Below are positions 34,482-43,688 of a DNA stretch of 64,000 nucleotides, piece after piece. Under the pieces are notes generated by a model, which worked only from the letters and a program-made list of their open reading frames with translations, was not told where the DNA came from and did no database searches. The DNA lies in contig NZ_BCSX01000064.1 of NCBI RefSeq assembly GCF_001570425.1, positions 1 through 64,000 on the forward strand, read 5' to 3'. Position 1 is the stretch's first letter. Each line of letters starts with the position of its first letter. Source of the DNA: Mycolicibacterium brisbanense (GTDB lineage Bacteria; Actinomycetota; Actinomycetes; Mycobacteriales; Mycobacteriaceae). The translations under genes and the position numbers were made by a program.

Positions 34482-35933
34482 TCAGCGAACGACCTTGACA
34501 GCCCCGAGCTTCGGATCGGATGCGCTGATCGGGTTACCCGCGTCGCGCAGTGCGCGTAGCAAGTCGATGACCTCGGCGGTGAGGCGTTCACCCGGCATCA
34601 CCAGGGGGATGCCCGGCGGATAGGGCGTGATCGCCTCTGCCGCAATCAGTCCGGTGGCTTCGGTCAGCGCCACCGTGTCGGTTTGCGCGAAGAACGCCTC
34701 ACGCGGAGTCAGCACCGTGGGACCTCGCAGTGCGAGGAGATCCGTGGTCAACGTGTCACCGGCGCTGACGGTGTCAGCACGTCCGGCCCAGTCGGCAACC
34801 TCGGCGAAACCGGCGACGAGCCGATCCATGTCGGCATCGGTGTTGCCGATGGTCGAGATGCACAGAACGTGGCCGGGTCCGCTCAGCTCAGGCTGCACGC
34901 CGTGCACATCGTTGAGACGGGCGACGATGTCGTGTGCGTCGGCGGCCAATCCTGTTGTGCCGATGAGCAGTTTGGTCTGGTCGAGCTGATGGAAGCCGGT
35001 GCGGACGCCGGTCGCGTCCTCGGGGCGCAGCACGCGCAGGCCCGGTATCGCTGCCAGCCGGGCGGCCGTGTGCCGAGCCCGGTCCAGTGCGCGGTCCAGC
35101 AGTTCGCGGCCGTCGGTCATCATCTGCCTGCGGGCCAGATCGATCGAGGCCATGATGGCGAAATGCGGGCTGGTGGTCTGGATGAGTTGCAGGGCCCGGC
35201 GCACCGTCGCCGGATCGATCGCGTCCGGATCTATGTGCAGGACCGCGGCCTGGCTGAGGCCCGACAGCACCTTGTGCACCGACTGCACGGTGGCTGCCGC
35301 ACCGGATTGTTCAGCGGGCACCGGCAATTCGGGGTGGAATGAGAAATGCGGGGAGTGCGCGCCGTCGACCAGCAGCCGGGCGCCGAACCTGCGGCACAAC
35401 TCGGAGAGCGCGCTGATGTCGGCCGTGGTCCCGTAGTACGTGGGGTGCAGCATCCACAGCGCCGACGCCCCGCTCGCGGTGAGGGCGCGTTCGACCACAT
35501 CGGCGTCCAGGCCGTGCGCGATACCGAACTGGGTGTCCCAGCGAGGCTCGAGCCACACCGGCAGCGCACCGACCTGTACCAGGCCGGCCAGGACGGACTT
35601 GTGTGCGTTGCGCTGCACCAGAACCGGCTCACCGGGACGCAGCGCCGACAATGCCACCGCGATGTTGCCGCTGGTCGAGCCCTGCACCAGGATGAAGCTC
35701 TGCCCGACGCCCCACGCGTCGGCCACCAGCTGCTCGGCGGCCAGGATGGGTCCCTCCGGGCAGTGCAACGTGTCGGTGTCGGGCAGGTTGTTGAGGTCAA
35801 GGGCCGCAATGTTTTCCCGGAACCACGGGTCGAGCGTGCGCCCACCTTTGTGGCCCGGGCTGTACAGCGGCACCTGCTCCCGGTCGACGAAGCCTCGGAT
35901 CGCCTCGAACAACGGCGCGGCGGCGTGATTCAC
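34482..35933 (-). CDS. PLP-dependent Orn/Lys/Arg decarboxylase-family enzyme
   Basis: A 483-residue fold-type I PLP enzyme. The pattern GHKGG (residues about 27-31), VQGSTSGNIAVALSAL, LWMLHPTYYGTTADIS, LLVDGAHSPHFSFH and the Schiff-base lysine segment SVHKVLSGLSQAA are those of the ornithine/lysine/arginine decarboxylase family. The start is a GTG overlapping the amidohydrolase TGA by four bases (GTGA), so it is the last gene of a coupled operon that also includes an amidohydrolase, aminotransferase, permease and GS. A product could be a polyamine-like amine or a decarboxylated gamma-glutamyl compound; reaction not determinable. The minus-strand ORF extends further upstream only as shadow. 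Confidence 0.83.
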   Translation of the reverse strand: MNHAAAPLFEAIRGFVDREQVPLYSPGHKGGRTLDPWFRENIAALDLNNLPDTDTLHCPEGPILAAEQLVADAWGVGQSFILVQGSTSGNIAVALSALRPGEPVLVQRNAHKSVLAGLVQVGALPVWLEPRWDTQFGIAHGLDADVVERALTASGASALWMLHPTYYGTTADISALSELCRRFGARLLVDGAHSPHFSFHPELPVPAEQSGAAATVQSVHKVLSGLSQAAVLHIDPDAIDPATVRRALQLIQTTSPHFAIMASIDLARRQMMTDGRELLDRALDRARHTAARLAAIPGLRVLRPEDATGVRTGFHQLDQTKLLIGTTGLAADAHDIVARLNDVHGVQPELSGPGHVLCISTIGNTDADMDRLVAGFAEVADWAGRADTVSAGDTLTTDLLALRGPTVLTPREAFFAQTDTVALTEATGLIAAEAITPYPPGIPLVMPGERLTAEVIDLLRALRDAGNPISASDPKLGAVKVVR

Positions 35934-37114
35934 AGCGCGTACACCCGGGTGGCGTTGTGCACCCCGATCATGTCGACGATCCTGATCGCATCGGCCTCGG
36001 CGCAGTCGCCCGACCGAACCCATTGGCCCAGAATCAGTCCCATGGCGCGACGCCACAGCACCGAGCCCAGCAGGTGCAGTTCGGGCGGGCCGAACGCGTC
36101 GGAGGAGAACAGTTGCTTGGCGAACGGGGCGGTCTCCATGGCCTCGGCGACCAGACCGGTCGACCGCGCGCCGAGATAGTTGATGCCAAGGCCCACATCG
36201 AAATTCACGTGGTCGAAGGCTTGTGCCAGATAACCGGACTGCCGGTGGAAGGGATAGCAGTGCAGCAGCAGCACCGGAACCGGTGTCATGGATCGCAGCA
36301 GCGGCAGCAGCAGCATCGGATCGGTGCGATGCAGATCCAGGTCCCGGTCGCCGAAACCGACGTGCACCTGGATGGGCAGGCCGTGCGCGGCGGCCTCGTG
36401 CACGCCGAAGGCGATCAACACCGGGCTGTCCACGCGTCGCGACGGCCGGGCCGCCAGTGCCCGGGCATGCTCGATCACCTGGGCATCGTCGGGCCGCGAC
36501 CAGTCGATGTCGAACCCGGTGCGGTAGGCAGCAATCGTCTTGGTACCCACGGTGTCCGGTGCGTCCGCGGCTTCCTGCAGCGCGGCCCGGAAGGCGGCGG
36601 GGAATTCCTGCGCGGCGATGCCGGATTCGAGGAGATCCTCGGCAAGGCGTTCCAGTCGCAGGATCGACGACGACGGACTGCCGCTGAGTTCGGTGAGCCG
36701 TTCAGGGGTTGCGATGAGGTCGCCCTGGAAGCCGGTGTCCACGATCCAGCGATCGATACCGGCCAGGGGCAGCATGTGCTCAGCCAGCTCGTCGGGGGTG
36801 AATTCGCAGCGCCGCTTCCAGTATTCGTCGGCGTCCGCGTGGGCCGGCAGACCCAGCGCCGGAGCGCACCAGCGCCGGATGGACAGACCCAGCGGCGAAT
36901 CGAACTGCGTCATGAAATCCGGGATGGGATCGGTGGATCCCTCATTGATCGACGCCTCGAATCCGGCTCGGTCGACCGGTTTGTTGAAGCTGCCGTGTAC
37001 ATGGTGGTCGATCAACCGGACCGTGAGCAGGTGTTCGGCGAGCGCGTCGGGCACCTCCGACTCGACTCCGTCGAACACGTTGATCATCGAGTGGGACAGT
37101 TCACCATCCGGCAT
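35930..37114 (-). CDS. Amidohydrolase-family protein, FluG N-terminal type
   Basis: A 394-residue TIM-barrel amidohydrolase. The first metal motif is LIDHHVHGSF (residues about 35-44), with later HCYPFH and FSSDAFGPPELH supplying other ligands. Its overall content resembles the amidohydrolase half of fungal and plant FluG/nodulin proteins, which are fused to a glutamine synthetase; here a separate GS lies in the same operon. The ATG at 37114 follows AGGAGG by nine bases and overlaps the aminotransferase end by 14 bp. In the pathway it may cleave an amide or gamma-glutamyl bond; the substrate is not known. Confidence 0.78.
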   Translation of the reverse strand: MPDGELSHSMINVFDGVESEVPDALAEHLLTVRLIDHHVHGSFNKPVDRAGFEASINEGSTDPIPDFMTQFDSPLGLSIRRWCAPALGLPAHADADEYWKRRCEFTPDELAEHMLPLAGIDRWIVDTGFQGDLIATPERLTELSGSPSSSILRLERLAEDLLESGIAAQEFPAAFRAALQEAADAPDTVGTKTIAAYRTGFDIDWSRPDDAQVIEHARALAARPSRRVDSPVLIAFGVHEAAAHGLPIQVHVGFGDRDLDLHRTDPMLLLPLLRSMTPVPVLLLHCYPFHRQSGYLAQAFDHVNFDVGLGINYLGARSTGLVAEAMETAPFAKQLFSSDAFGPPELHLLGSVLWRRAMGLILGQWVRSGDCAEADAIRIVDMIGVHNATRVYAL

Positions 37115-38396
37115 AGCGTGCGACCTCCTGTGCGTCGACTTTCCCTGCGGCCGCGTCGGCAATGGCTGCGCCGATGATCTCGGCGGCACGCACCGCCTCG
37201 GCCTCCGTGAGCACCAGCGGCGGCGTGATCTCCAGTACGTTGCCGCCGACGTAGTACACCACCGCGCCCAGTTCCCACGCGCGGTAGACCACCTGCGCGG
37301 CGAGCCGCGCGTCACGTTCCCCGGTGGCCGGGTCCACCAGTTCCAGACCGATGGCGAGCCCGCGTCCACGGACCTCGCCGATGGTGTCCGATTCCAGCGC
37401 CCGGAGCGCATCCTGCAGTACCGCACCGACTTTCGCGGCGCGTTCGGGTAGTTGCTCGCCGACGATGGTGGCCAGCACCGCACGGCCCGCGGCGGTGCAG
37501 ACCGGATTTCCGGCGGTCGTCAGCAGCGCCGCGGCCGGCGGATTGTCCAGCAGTTCGGCGGGGCCGACCGCCGCGGACAGCGGCAGGCCCCCACCGAGCA
37601 CCTTGCCGAAGGTCACGATGTCGGGCACCACGCCGTCGTGTTCGAACGCGTGCAGCGTGCCCGGCCTGCCGAGCCCCATCTTGACCTCGTCGCAGATCAT
37701 CGGCACGCCGTGGCGGCGGCACACCTCGTGCAGCCGGGCCAGGAAGCCGTCCGGTGGCACCACGAGGCCGCCGTCGGAGAGGATGGGCTCGACGATCAGG
37801 CAGGCGATGGAGCCGCCGGCCAGATGTTGTTCGGCGAGGTCGAGGCAGGCCGTGACGTCGGCGTCCACGCCGGCCGGGCTCGGCCGAAACGGGTTGGGGT
37901 ACGGCAGGAATACCACGTCGGGGTCCGGTGCGGCACCAGCGTCGACATGCACCCCGGACACGCCCATGGCGACCCCGACACCGCCGTGGTAGCTGTGCTC
38001 GAACGCGATCACGGTGTGCCGCCCGGTGGCGTGCCGGCACGCGCGCAGCGCGACGTCGTTGGCGTCCGAACCGGCATGTCCCAGATAGACCCGCCGTTCA
38101 CCGCTGCCGGGAACCAGTGACAACAGGTCCTCGGCCAGGCCCACCGAGTCAGGGTGCACGGCGGACAGTCCGCCCGCTCCGGGCGCGGTCCGCACTGCCC
38201 GGCTGACCGCGTCGGCGATCGCCGGATGCCCGTGTCCCAGACCGCTGGCGGTCCAGGTCGCCGACAGGTCCAGGAGCTCACGGCCGTCGGGAGTCACCAG
38301 GGTGCTGCCGTGGCCGGCGACCACCTCCAGCGGGAAGAACCTCAGCTTCTCGATGCCTGCGATGACTGCTTCGTCGCGTTCGTAGAGCGTGCTCAC
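37101..38396 (-). CDS. Class III PLP-dependent aminotransferase
   Basis: A 431-residue aminotransferase of the omega-amino-acid/glutamate-1-semialdehyde class. The PLP lysine segment is FGKVLGGGLPLSAAVG, preceded by LIVEPILSDGGLVVPP and PMICDEVKMGLGRPG, whose Asp contacts the pyridine nitrogen. The N-terminal HGSTLVTPDGRELLDLSATWTASGLGHGHP is typical. The GTG start at 38396 overlaps the permease TGA by four bases. It lies between the permease and the amidohydrolase in the GS operon, so it probably transaminates an imported amine or its gamma-glutamyl derivative. Direction and substrate are inferred. Confidence 0.87.
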   Translation of the reverse strand: MSTLYERDEAVIAGIEKLRFFPLEVVAGHGSTLVTPDGRELLDLSATWTASGLGHGHPAIADAVSRAVRTAPGAGGLSAVHPDSVGLAEDLLSLVPGSGERRVYLGHAGSDANDVALRACRHATGRHTVIAFEHSYHGGVGVAMGVSGVHVDAGAAPDPDVVFLPYPNPFRPSPAGVDADVTACLDLAEQHLAGGSIACLIVEPILSDGGLVVPPDGFLARLHEVCRRHGVPMICDEVKMGLGRPGTLHAFEHDGVVPDIVTFGKVLGGGLPLSAAVGPAELLDNPPAAALLTTAGNPVCTAAGRAVLATIVGEQLPERAAKVGAVLQDALRALESDTIGEVRGRGLAIGLELVDPATGERDARLAAQVVYRAWELGAVVYYVGGNVLEITPPLVLTEAEAVRAAEIIGAAIADAAAGKVDAQEVARYAGW

Positions 38397-39889
38397 TTGG
38401 CCTCCGCCTGTACCGGGGGTGTGAGATCCAGTTCCCGCGTCAAAGATTCGCCCACCCGTTTGGCGATGCCGGACGCGGCCAGCGCGATCACCAGGCCGAC
38501 GGCACACCAGTACAGGCCCAAAAGTGGTGCAGCCAACCAGGTTTCGGCGTCCTTGACGTTGAACCACAGCACCACCAGGATCACCACGGCACCCAGTAGC
38601 GGTAGCGCGAGGCCCGGCGCCTTGCCATGACCGCCGTGCACGGCGACGAACTTGGGTGCCCCGACGAACCACGCGGCGGCCACCTCCACCAGCAGGTAGC
38701 ACACCATCAGACACACCGAACCGGCAACGGCGAACAGGAAATACGTGTCGATGGCCGCGTTACCCGTGCCCATCACCGGCCAGCCCGTCGCACCGCAGAT
38801 CAGGTCCACCACCAGCGCCAGCCCGACCACGAGCCAGGTGGCCCGGCGCGGGCCCCCGGTGGCTTCGTGGATATGCGCGAGGGCCTTGGGCCCGAAGCCG
38901 TCCCGGCCGAAGGCGTAGAGCATCCGGCCCGACGTCGCGGCGGTCGCCATGTGGCACCCGAACGCCGCGACGGTCGCGGTGAAGATGATGATCAGCGAGA
39001 ACCACTGGCCGATGTAGCGACTACCCAAGTCGCCCAAGGTGTTACCGGAACTCTGGAACGCCGCGAGGCCTGCCTCGTCGGTGCCGAACCCGATGACCTG
39101 AGCGAACATCACCACCACGAAGAGCACTCCGGTGAGGATCAGGGTGCCGGCCAGGGCCCGCGGAATGTTGCGGCCCGGGTTGTCGGTCTCCTCACCCATC
39201 GAAGCGCAGGCCTCGAAACCCGCCCAGGACAGGAAGGCCGCCACCACGCCACTGAGCACCGCGGACGCGGACACGCCGCCGGAGAACGAGAACACGCTGA
39301 GATCGAATCCCGTGGAAGAGGCACCGCCGCGGGCGAATATCGCGATGACGAGCACGATCATCGCCACGATGCCGACGCCTTCGATGCCGAGCAGGATCTT
39401 GGCCAACAGTCTGATGTCGCGACCGGCCAGGGCGAAGGAGATGACGGCGCCGACCACCACGACGGCCATCCACGGCAGCTGATACGGGTGGTCGTTGCCC
39501 GGTTGTAGTTGTGCGACGAACGCATTCGTGAAGGCTGCGGTCAAAGCCAGTGTGCCGATGGAGAATCCGACATAGGCGCCGAGCATCGCGAAGCCGGAGA
39601 AGAACCCGGCCCGCGGGCCGACGGTGCCACCCACCAGTGCGTAGGCGGAGCCGGCGTGATTGAGGTGACGGGTCAGGCGCACGAAGCTGTAGCCGACCAG
39701 GGACACGCCGATCAGGCCGATGAGGAACACCAGTGGGATGGCCTTGCCCACGGTGGCGATGAGGCCTTGGCCGTTGCCGGACATGGCAAGGGTTGGACCG
39801 ACTGTCGCGACCGACAGTGCCAGCGCCACCCAGAACGGCAGGCGCCGGTGCGGTAGTTGATCGGTGTCGTTGGTGGCGCTGGTGGTCAT
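38393..39889 (-). CDS. APC-superfamily amino acid/polyamine permease
   Basis: A 498-residue, 12-helix permease. The start LPFWVALALSVATVGPTLAMSGNGQGL, the YSFVRLTRHLNHAGSAYALVGGTVGPRAGF segment and SWAGFEACASMGEETDNPGRNIPRAL are classic APC features, the latter preceding helix 7. ATG 39889 has GGGAGA just upstream. It lies 38 bp after the GS stop and overlaps the aminotransferase start, so uptake and metabolism are one transcript. The likely cargo is the amine that the GS ligase gamma-glutamylates. Confidence 0.88.
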   Translation of the reverse strand: MTTSATNDTDQLPHRRLPFWVALALSVATVGPTLAMSGNGQGLIATVGKAIPLVFLIGLIGVSLVGYSFVRLTRHLNHAGSAYALVGGTVGPRAGFFSGFAMLGAYVGFSIGTLALTAAFTNAFVAQLQPGNDHPYQLPWMAVVVVGAVISFALAGRDIRLLAKILLGIEGVGIVAMIVLVIAIFARGGASSTGFDLSVFSFSGGVSASAVLSGVVAAFLSWAGFEACASMGEETDNPGRNIPRALAGTLILTGVLFVVVMFAQVIGFGTDEAGLAAFQSSGNTLGDLGSRYIGQWFSLIIIFTATVAAFGCHMATAATSGRMLYAFGRDGFGPKALAHIHEATGGPRRATWLVVGLALVVDLICGATGWPVMGTGNAAIDTYFLFAVAGSVCLMVCYLLVEVAAAWFVGAPKFVAVHGGHGKAPGLALPLLGAVVILVVLWFNVKDAETWLAAPLLGLYWCAVGLVIALAASGIAKRVGESLTRELDLTPPVQAEAK

Positions 39890-39927
39890 CGATGTCTCCC
39901 TTCGGATTTTGTGCTCCTGGCGTGCGG

Positions 39928-41235
39928 TCAACAGCTCCAGGCCAGGCGCAGCGCCTGGCAGATCTCGGTCGGCGGCCGATCGCCGTAGGTGACGAGCTCG
40001 TGATTGCGCACGGCCACTACGCCTTCGATGACCGCAGGCGTCAGCATCTCGGCGGCGACAGCAGAGGTCTGCAGAGTCTTGAGCACGATGCGCTGGTCGG
40101 TCGGCAGCGGTTGGAGGGCGGTCTGTGCCGGGTCGTCGCTGACCTCGGCCGGTAGTTGCAGGCCGAGTTCGATACCGCGCAGTGCGCTGCGCAGGAAGGC
40201 TGTCGCCGCCAGATAGGGGTTGGCGCTCGGGTCGATCAGCTTCAGCTCGACGTTGGCGCCGTGGGGATTTCCCGGTGTCGCGGCGATGAACCTCACCGCC
40301 GCCTCGCGGTTCTCCAAACCCCAGCATTTGGCGGCGCCCGCCCAGTTGCCCGGCTTGAGCCGTGCTGCCGACAGCACCGAACCCGCATACACGCCAAGGA
40401 GATCCGGCAGGGTGTCGAGTACTCCCGCGATCGCGGATTGGCCCGCGGGCCGCATCCCGTGCGGGCCGTCGCCGCCGGACAGCAGGGGGCCGTCGCCGTC
40501 GGCGAGCGACAGGTGCAGGTGCGCGCCGTTGCCCGCCTCTCCGGCGAACGGGACAGGGGAGAACGAGATCTTCAGGCCGTGTCGGGCCGCGACCCGGCCG
40601 ATCACGATTCGCGCCAGGATGACGGCGTCGGCGGCGGCGACCGGTGTCGTCGGTGCCAACGCCACCTCGAATTGGTCGTGGCCGTACTCGGTGTGGAGCT
40701 GGTCGATGACCAAGCCCGAGCGGTCGGCGGTCGTCATGAGGTCGACCATGAACGGGGAGCGGTCCAGGGAGGTGCGCATGCCGTAGGGCGACCACGTCTC
40801 GGCGGATGCGTGCTGGGTGTCCTGCGCCAGCATCGTGCACTCCAACTCGGCACCGATCTGCGCCGTCAGGCCCTGCGCGGCCGCCGCCTGTTCCGCGCGG
40901 GCCAGCAGCGTGCGCGTGCACAACGGAGCCGGTTGGCCGTACTGGTCGTACAGGCTCGCGGGCGCCCAGGCCACACCGTCTTCCACCACCTGCAGATCGG
41001 TCGGATCGATGCGGATCCGCAGGTCACCGACCACACCGATCTCCGGTGTGAACGCGATGCCGCTGTCGACGCAGAACACGCTCCACGAAGGTGAGACGCC
41101 CATGCCGGCGGACTGGAACGAGGAGAGGCGTCGCAGCGGCACGTACTTCGCGCGCGTCACCCCCGCCAGGTCGGTCAGCGATCCGGCCACGATCTCCACG
41201 CCGTCAGCGCGTAGGTCGTCGATCTGCGGGGTCAT
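39928..41235 (-). CDS. Glutamine synthetase-like gamma-glutamyl-amine ligase
   Basis: A 435-residue GS-fold enzyme, a little shorter than housekeeping GlnA. The ATP- and glutamate-binding elements are visible as IGAELECTML, TEYGHDQFEVALAPTTPV, ISFSPVPFAGEAGNGAHLHLSL and RFIAATPGNPHGANVELKLIDPSANPYLA. The adenylylation-loop Tyr of GlnA1 is not apparent. Linked to a permease, aminotransferase and amidotransferase it is better read as a PuuA-type ligase attaching glutamate to an amine than as an ammonia-assimilating enzyme. It is first in its minus-strand operon and divergent from the class II amidotransferase over a 117-bp promoter region with a short AT-rich stretch. Confidence 0.85.
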   Translation of the reverse strand: MTPQIDDLRADGVEIVAGSLTDLAGVTRAKYVPLRRLSSFQSAGMGVSPSWSVFCVDSGIAFTPEIGVVGDLRIRIDPTDLQVVEDGVAWAPASLYDQYGQPAPLCTRTLLARAEQAAAAQGLTAQIGAELECTMLAQDTQHASAETWSPYGMRTSLDRSPFMVDLMTTADRSGLVIDQLHTEYGHDQFEVALAPTTPVAAADAVILARIVIGRVAARHGLKISFSPVPFAGEAGNGAHLHLSLADGDGPLLSGGDGPHGMRPAGQSAIAGVLDTLPDLLGVYAGSVLSAARLKPGNWAGAAKCWGLENREAAVRFIAATPGNPHGANVELKLIDPSANPYLAATAFLRSALRGIELGLQLPAEVSDDPAQTALQPLPTDQRIVLKTLQTSAVAAEMLTPAVIEGVVAVRNHELVTYGDRPPTEICQALRLAWSC

Positions 41236-41352
41236 GGCTTCCTCCTGGCTTCCAGAGTCTGCGAGGACGGTATGTCATAAATGTTTCATATTCTTTAAGA
41301 TGAGCGCTAGAGGTTCGATTCATTAAATTTTTTGTCTCAGAGGGGTGGAGTC

Positions 41353-42150
41353 ATGTGTCGCTTGCTTGGGGTCGTGTCGACTGCACCGATCTCCGTCTCC
41401 GACGCCGTCGGCGCGCATGTGTTGAAGGACTTCGTCGCGCTGACCAAGGTGCACGGTGACGGTTGGGGTATCGCGCACGTCGACGAGCCCGGCGGTGCTC
41501 CCCACGTCGAGGTCTCGGCGGGCAGTGCGCTCGACGATCCCGCCTTCAGCGCGGCGGTGGAGGGCCGGCGTCTGACGGCCGGCATGGTGCATCTGCGCTG
41601 GGCCACCAACGGCCTGGCGGTGCAACCGCAGAACTCGCACCCGTTCGTCGTCGGCGGGATTGCCATGGCGCACAACGGATCCATCAAACCCACCGGCCCT
41701 CTCGACGAGCTTGTCGAGCCGGGTATCGCGGCCTCGCTGCGCGGCACAACGGATAGCGAGCGGTACTTCGGGGTGATCCGTCAGCATCGCCGGACGGCAC
41801 CGGATCTGCAGGAGGCGGTGCGCCGTGCGGTGGCGCAGCTGCGCGCGCTGTATCCCGAGGCGAGTCTCAATGCGCTGGTGCTCGGTGAAGGCCAGTTGAT
41901 CGCGGTGCACGCGCACGCCCGCAGCCAACTGCCCGCCGAGGACATCGAGGAGATCACCGCGGCCGATCTGCCGACCGAGCATCTCGAGGACTACTTCGCG
42001 TTGCGGTGGGCCCGGACCGGCGACGGCGCCGTGGTGGTGGGGTCGACGGGCTTCGGCGATCTGGATTGGCACCCGTTGCCGCCGGAGAGCGTCACCGCCA
42101 TCTCGATGGCCGACCTGTCGATGAATTCGGTGCCCGTCATGGCAGATTGA
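41353..42150 (+). CDS. Class II glutamine amidotransferase-like hydrolase
   Basis: A 265-residue N-terminal-nucleophile hydrolase of the YafJ/EgtC type. ATG 41353 is required because the next residue is Cys2, which becomes the catalytic N-terminus after Met removal. Supporting motifs are HGDGWGIAHV, VHLRWATNG and the NSHPFVVGGIAMAHNGSI strand that shapes the glutaminyl pocket. No synthase domain is attached, so it is a stand-alone amide hydrolase; EgtC, a family member, removes glutamate from a gamma-glutamyl amide. Divergent from the GS-like ligase, it could reverse the gamma-glutamylation after the amine has been modified. Confidence 0.85.
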   Translation: MCRLLGVVSTAPISVSDAVGAHVLKDFVALTKVHGDGWGIAHVDEPGGAPHVEVSAGSALDDPAFSAAVEGRRLTAGMVHLRWATNGLAVQPQNSHPFVVGGIAMAHNGSIKPTGPLDELVEPGIAASLRGTTDSERYFGVIRQHRRTAPDLQEAVRRAVAQLRALYPEASLNALVLGEGQLIAVHAHARSQLPAEDIEEITAADLPTEHLEDYFALRWARTGDGAVVVGSTGFGDLDWHPLPPESVTAISMADLSMNSVPVMAD

Positions 42151-42155
42151 GAACC

Positions 42156-43040
42156 GTGTCAGAGGACGCTGCAGAGACAGCGGCAAATGTCTCGATGACC
42201 GTGGAGGCCAGGGCCACCGCGGCGCTGCCCACGCTCAGCAAGGCTGAGCGCAGAGTGGGGCGGGCGTTGCTCGGCGACTATCCGAGCGCCGGGTTGGCCA
42301 GCGCAGCCCGCCTCGCCGAACGCGCCGAGGTGAGCCCGCCGACCGTGCTGCGGTTCGCCCAGTCCCTCGGGTACGACGGGTTCGCCGATCTGCAGGTCGC
42401 GCTGCGCGCTGAGCTCTCCGCACGGTCGAACGGCCCGATCACCCGGCTGCCCGACGCCCCGGCGGCAGGCAGCCTGCTGGACCGGTTGCTACAGCAGGGG
42501 CGTGCGCAGAACGAGCGGGCCGAGCAGACGCTGGCGCTGCTGGCCGAACCCGCGCTGGAAGCCGCGGTGGCGCTGCTCGCGGATGCCGGCCGCACGGTGT
42601 ACATGCACGGCGGCCGCTTCTCGCACCTGCTTGCACTGCATCTGGCTGCCCACCTCGAACAGCTGCGGCCAGGTATCCGGGTGCTGGGCGATCCGACGGG
42701 CGGCGACCTGGGCGCCCTGCTCGAACTGTCCCGCCACGACGTGGTGGTGCTGTTCGACTACCACCGATACCAGCGCAGCGCCGCTGAGCTGGCACAACGC
42801 GTGCACCGCGCCGGCGCGACCGTCCTGCTCATCACCGATGACCTGAGCTGCCCGGTGGCGCCGGACGCCGAGGTCGTGCTGGCAGCGTCGAGCACTGTGG
42901 GTAGCACCTACCAGAGCATGGCGGCCGGATTTCTGCTGACCGAACTGCTCATACCGTTGGTCATGGACGCCATCGGGGAGCCCGCGCGGACCCGGATGGC
43001 GCTGTGGGAGGAACAACGGCGCGCTGAGCTTCTGCCCTGA
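42156..43040 (+). CDS. RpiR-family regulator (HTH plus SIS domain)
   Basis: A 294-residue regulator. The N-terminal RpiR helix-turn-helix is SKAERRVGRALLGDY then SAARLAERAEVSPPTVLRFAQSLGYDGFADL; the C-terminal SIS domain has VYMHGGRFSHLLALHLAAHL and VLFDYHRYQRSAAELAQRV, the usual phosphosugar-binding fold here perhaps adapted to another ligand. The start is GTG 42156, five bases after the amidotransferase stop; a second in-frame ATG at 42195 is a fallback. The gene order makes it the probable controller of the divergent GS/permease operon and its own transcript, but no operator could be assigned with confidence. Confidence 0.85.
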   Translation: MSEDAAETAANVSMTVEARATAALPTLSKAERRVGRALLGDYPSAGLASAARLAERAEVSPPTVLRFAQSLGYDGFADLQVALRAELSARSNGPITRLPDAPAAGSLLDRLLQQGRAQNERAEQTLALLAEPALEAAVALLADAGRTVYMHGGRFSHLLALHLAAHLEQLRPGIRVLGDPTGGDLGALLELSRHDVVVLFDYHRYQRSAAELAQRVHRAGATVLLITDDLSCPVAPDAEVVLAASSTVGSTYQSMAAGFLLTELLIPLVMDAIGEPARTRMALWEEQRRAELLP

Positions 43041-43056
43041 CAGTTACCCTGATCGG

Positions 43057-43677
43057 ATGGCAGGTGGAACCAAACGGCTGCCGCGTGCCGTCCGAGAACA
43101 GCAGATGCTCGACGCCGCGGTCCAGATCTTCTCGGTCAATGGCTATCACGAGACGTCCATGGACGCGATCGCCGCGCAGGCCGAGATTTCCAAGCCGATG
43201 CTGTACCTCTACTACGGCTCCAAAGAAGAGCTGTTCGGGGCGTGCCTGAACCGGGAGCTGACCCGGTTTGTCGACGTGGTGCGCGGGCAGATCGATTTCA
43301 GCCAGAGCCCGAAAGACCTGTTGCGCAACGCCGTCCTGGCGTTCCTGACCTACATCGACGCCAACCGGGCGTCCTGGATGGTGCTCTACACGCAGGCCAC
43401 CAGCTCGCAAGCGTTTGCGCACACGGTTCGCGAGGGCCGTGAGCGCATCATCGATCTCGTGGCCCGGCTCCTCAGCACCGGCACGCGTAACCCTGAGCCC
43501 GACAGCGACTTCGAGATGATGGCCGTCGCGCTGGTGGGTGCCGGTGAGGCCATCGCCACCCGGGTCAGCTCCGGCGACGCCGACGTCAACGAGGCCGCCG
43601 AGCTGATGATCAACCTGTTCTGGCGAGGCCTGAAAGGCAAACCGTCAGAGACCGGCTCTCAATCGGCTGTCGGTTAG
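43057..43677 (+). CDS. TetR-family regulator (Rv0238-like)
   Basis: A 206-residue repressor. The helix-turn-helix is REQQMLDAAVQIFSVNG followed by TSMDAIAAQAEISKPMLYLYYGSKEELF, a textbook TetR pattern. The ligand domain carries SWMVLYTQATSSQAFAHTVREG. Gene order (after lpqI and before the htdX/fabG4/fadA2 group) corresponds to M. tuberculosis Rv0238. It starts 16 bp after the RpiR gene, and the 82-bp repeat array begins 12 bp after its stop. No ligand or target is evident. Confidence 0.85.
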   Translation: MAGGTKRLPRAVREQQMLDAAVQIFSVNGYHETSMDAIAAQAEISKPMLYLYYGSKEELFGACLNRELTRFVDVVRGQIDFSQSPKDLLRNAVLAFLTYIDANRASWMVLYTQATSSQAFAHTVREGRERIIDLVARLLSTGTRNPEPDSDFEMMAVALVGAGEAIATRVSSGDADVNEAAELMINLFWRGLKGKPSETGSQSAVG

Positions 43678-43688
43678 CGCTCACGCCA

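Noticed and set aside
38393..40921. An 842-codon minus-strand open frame
   Set aside because: The permease starts at 39889; the extension is out of frame with the GS-like gene it overlaps.
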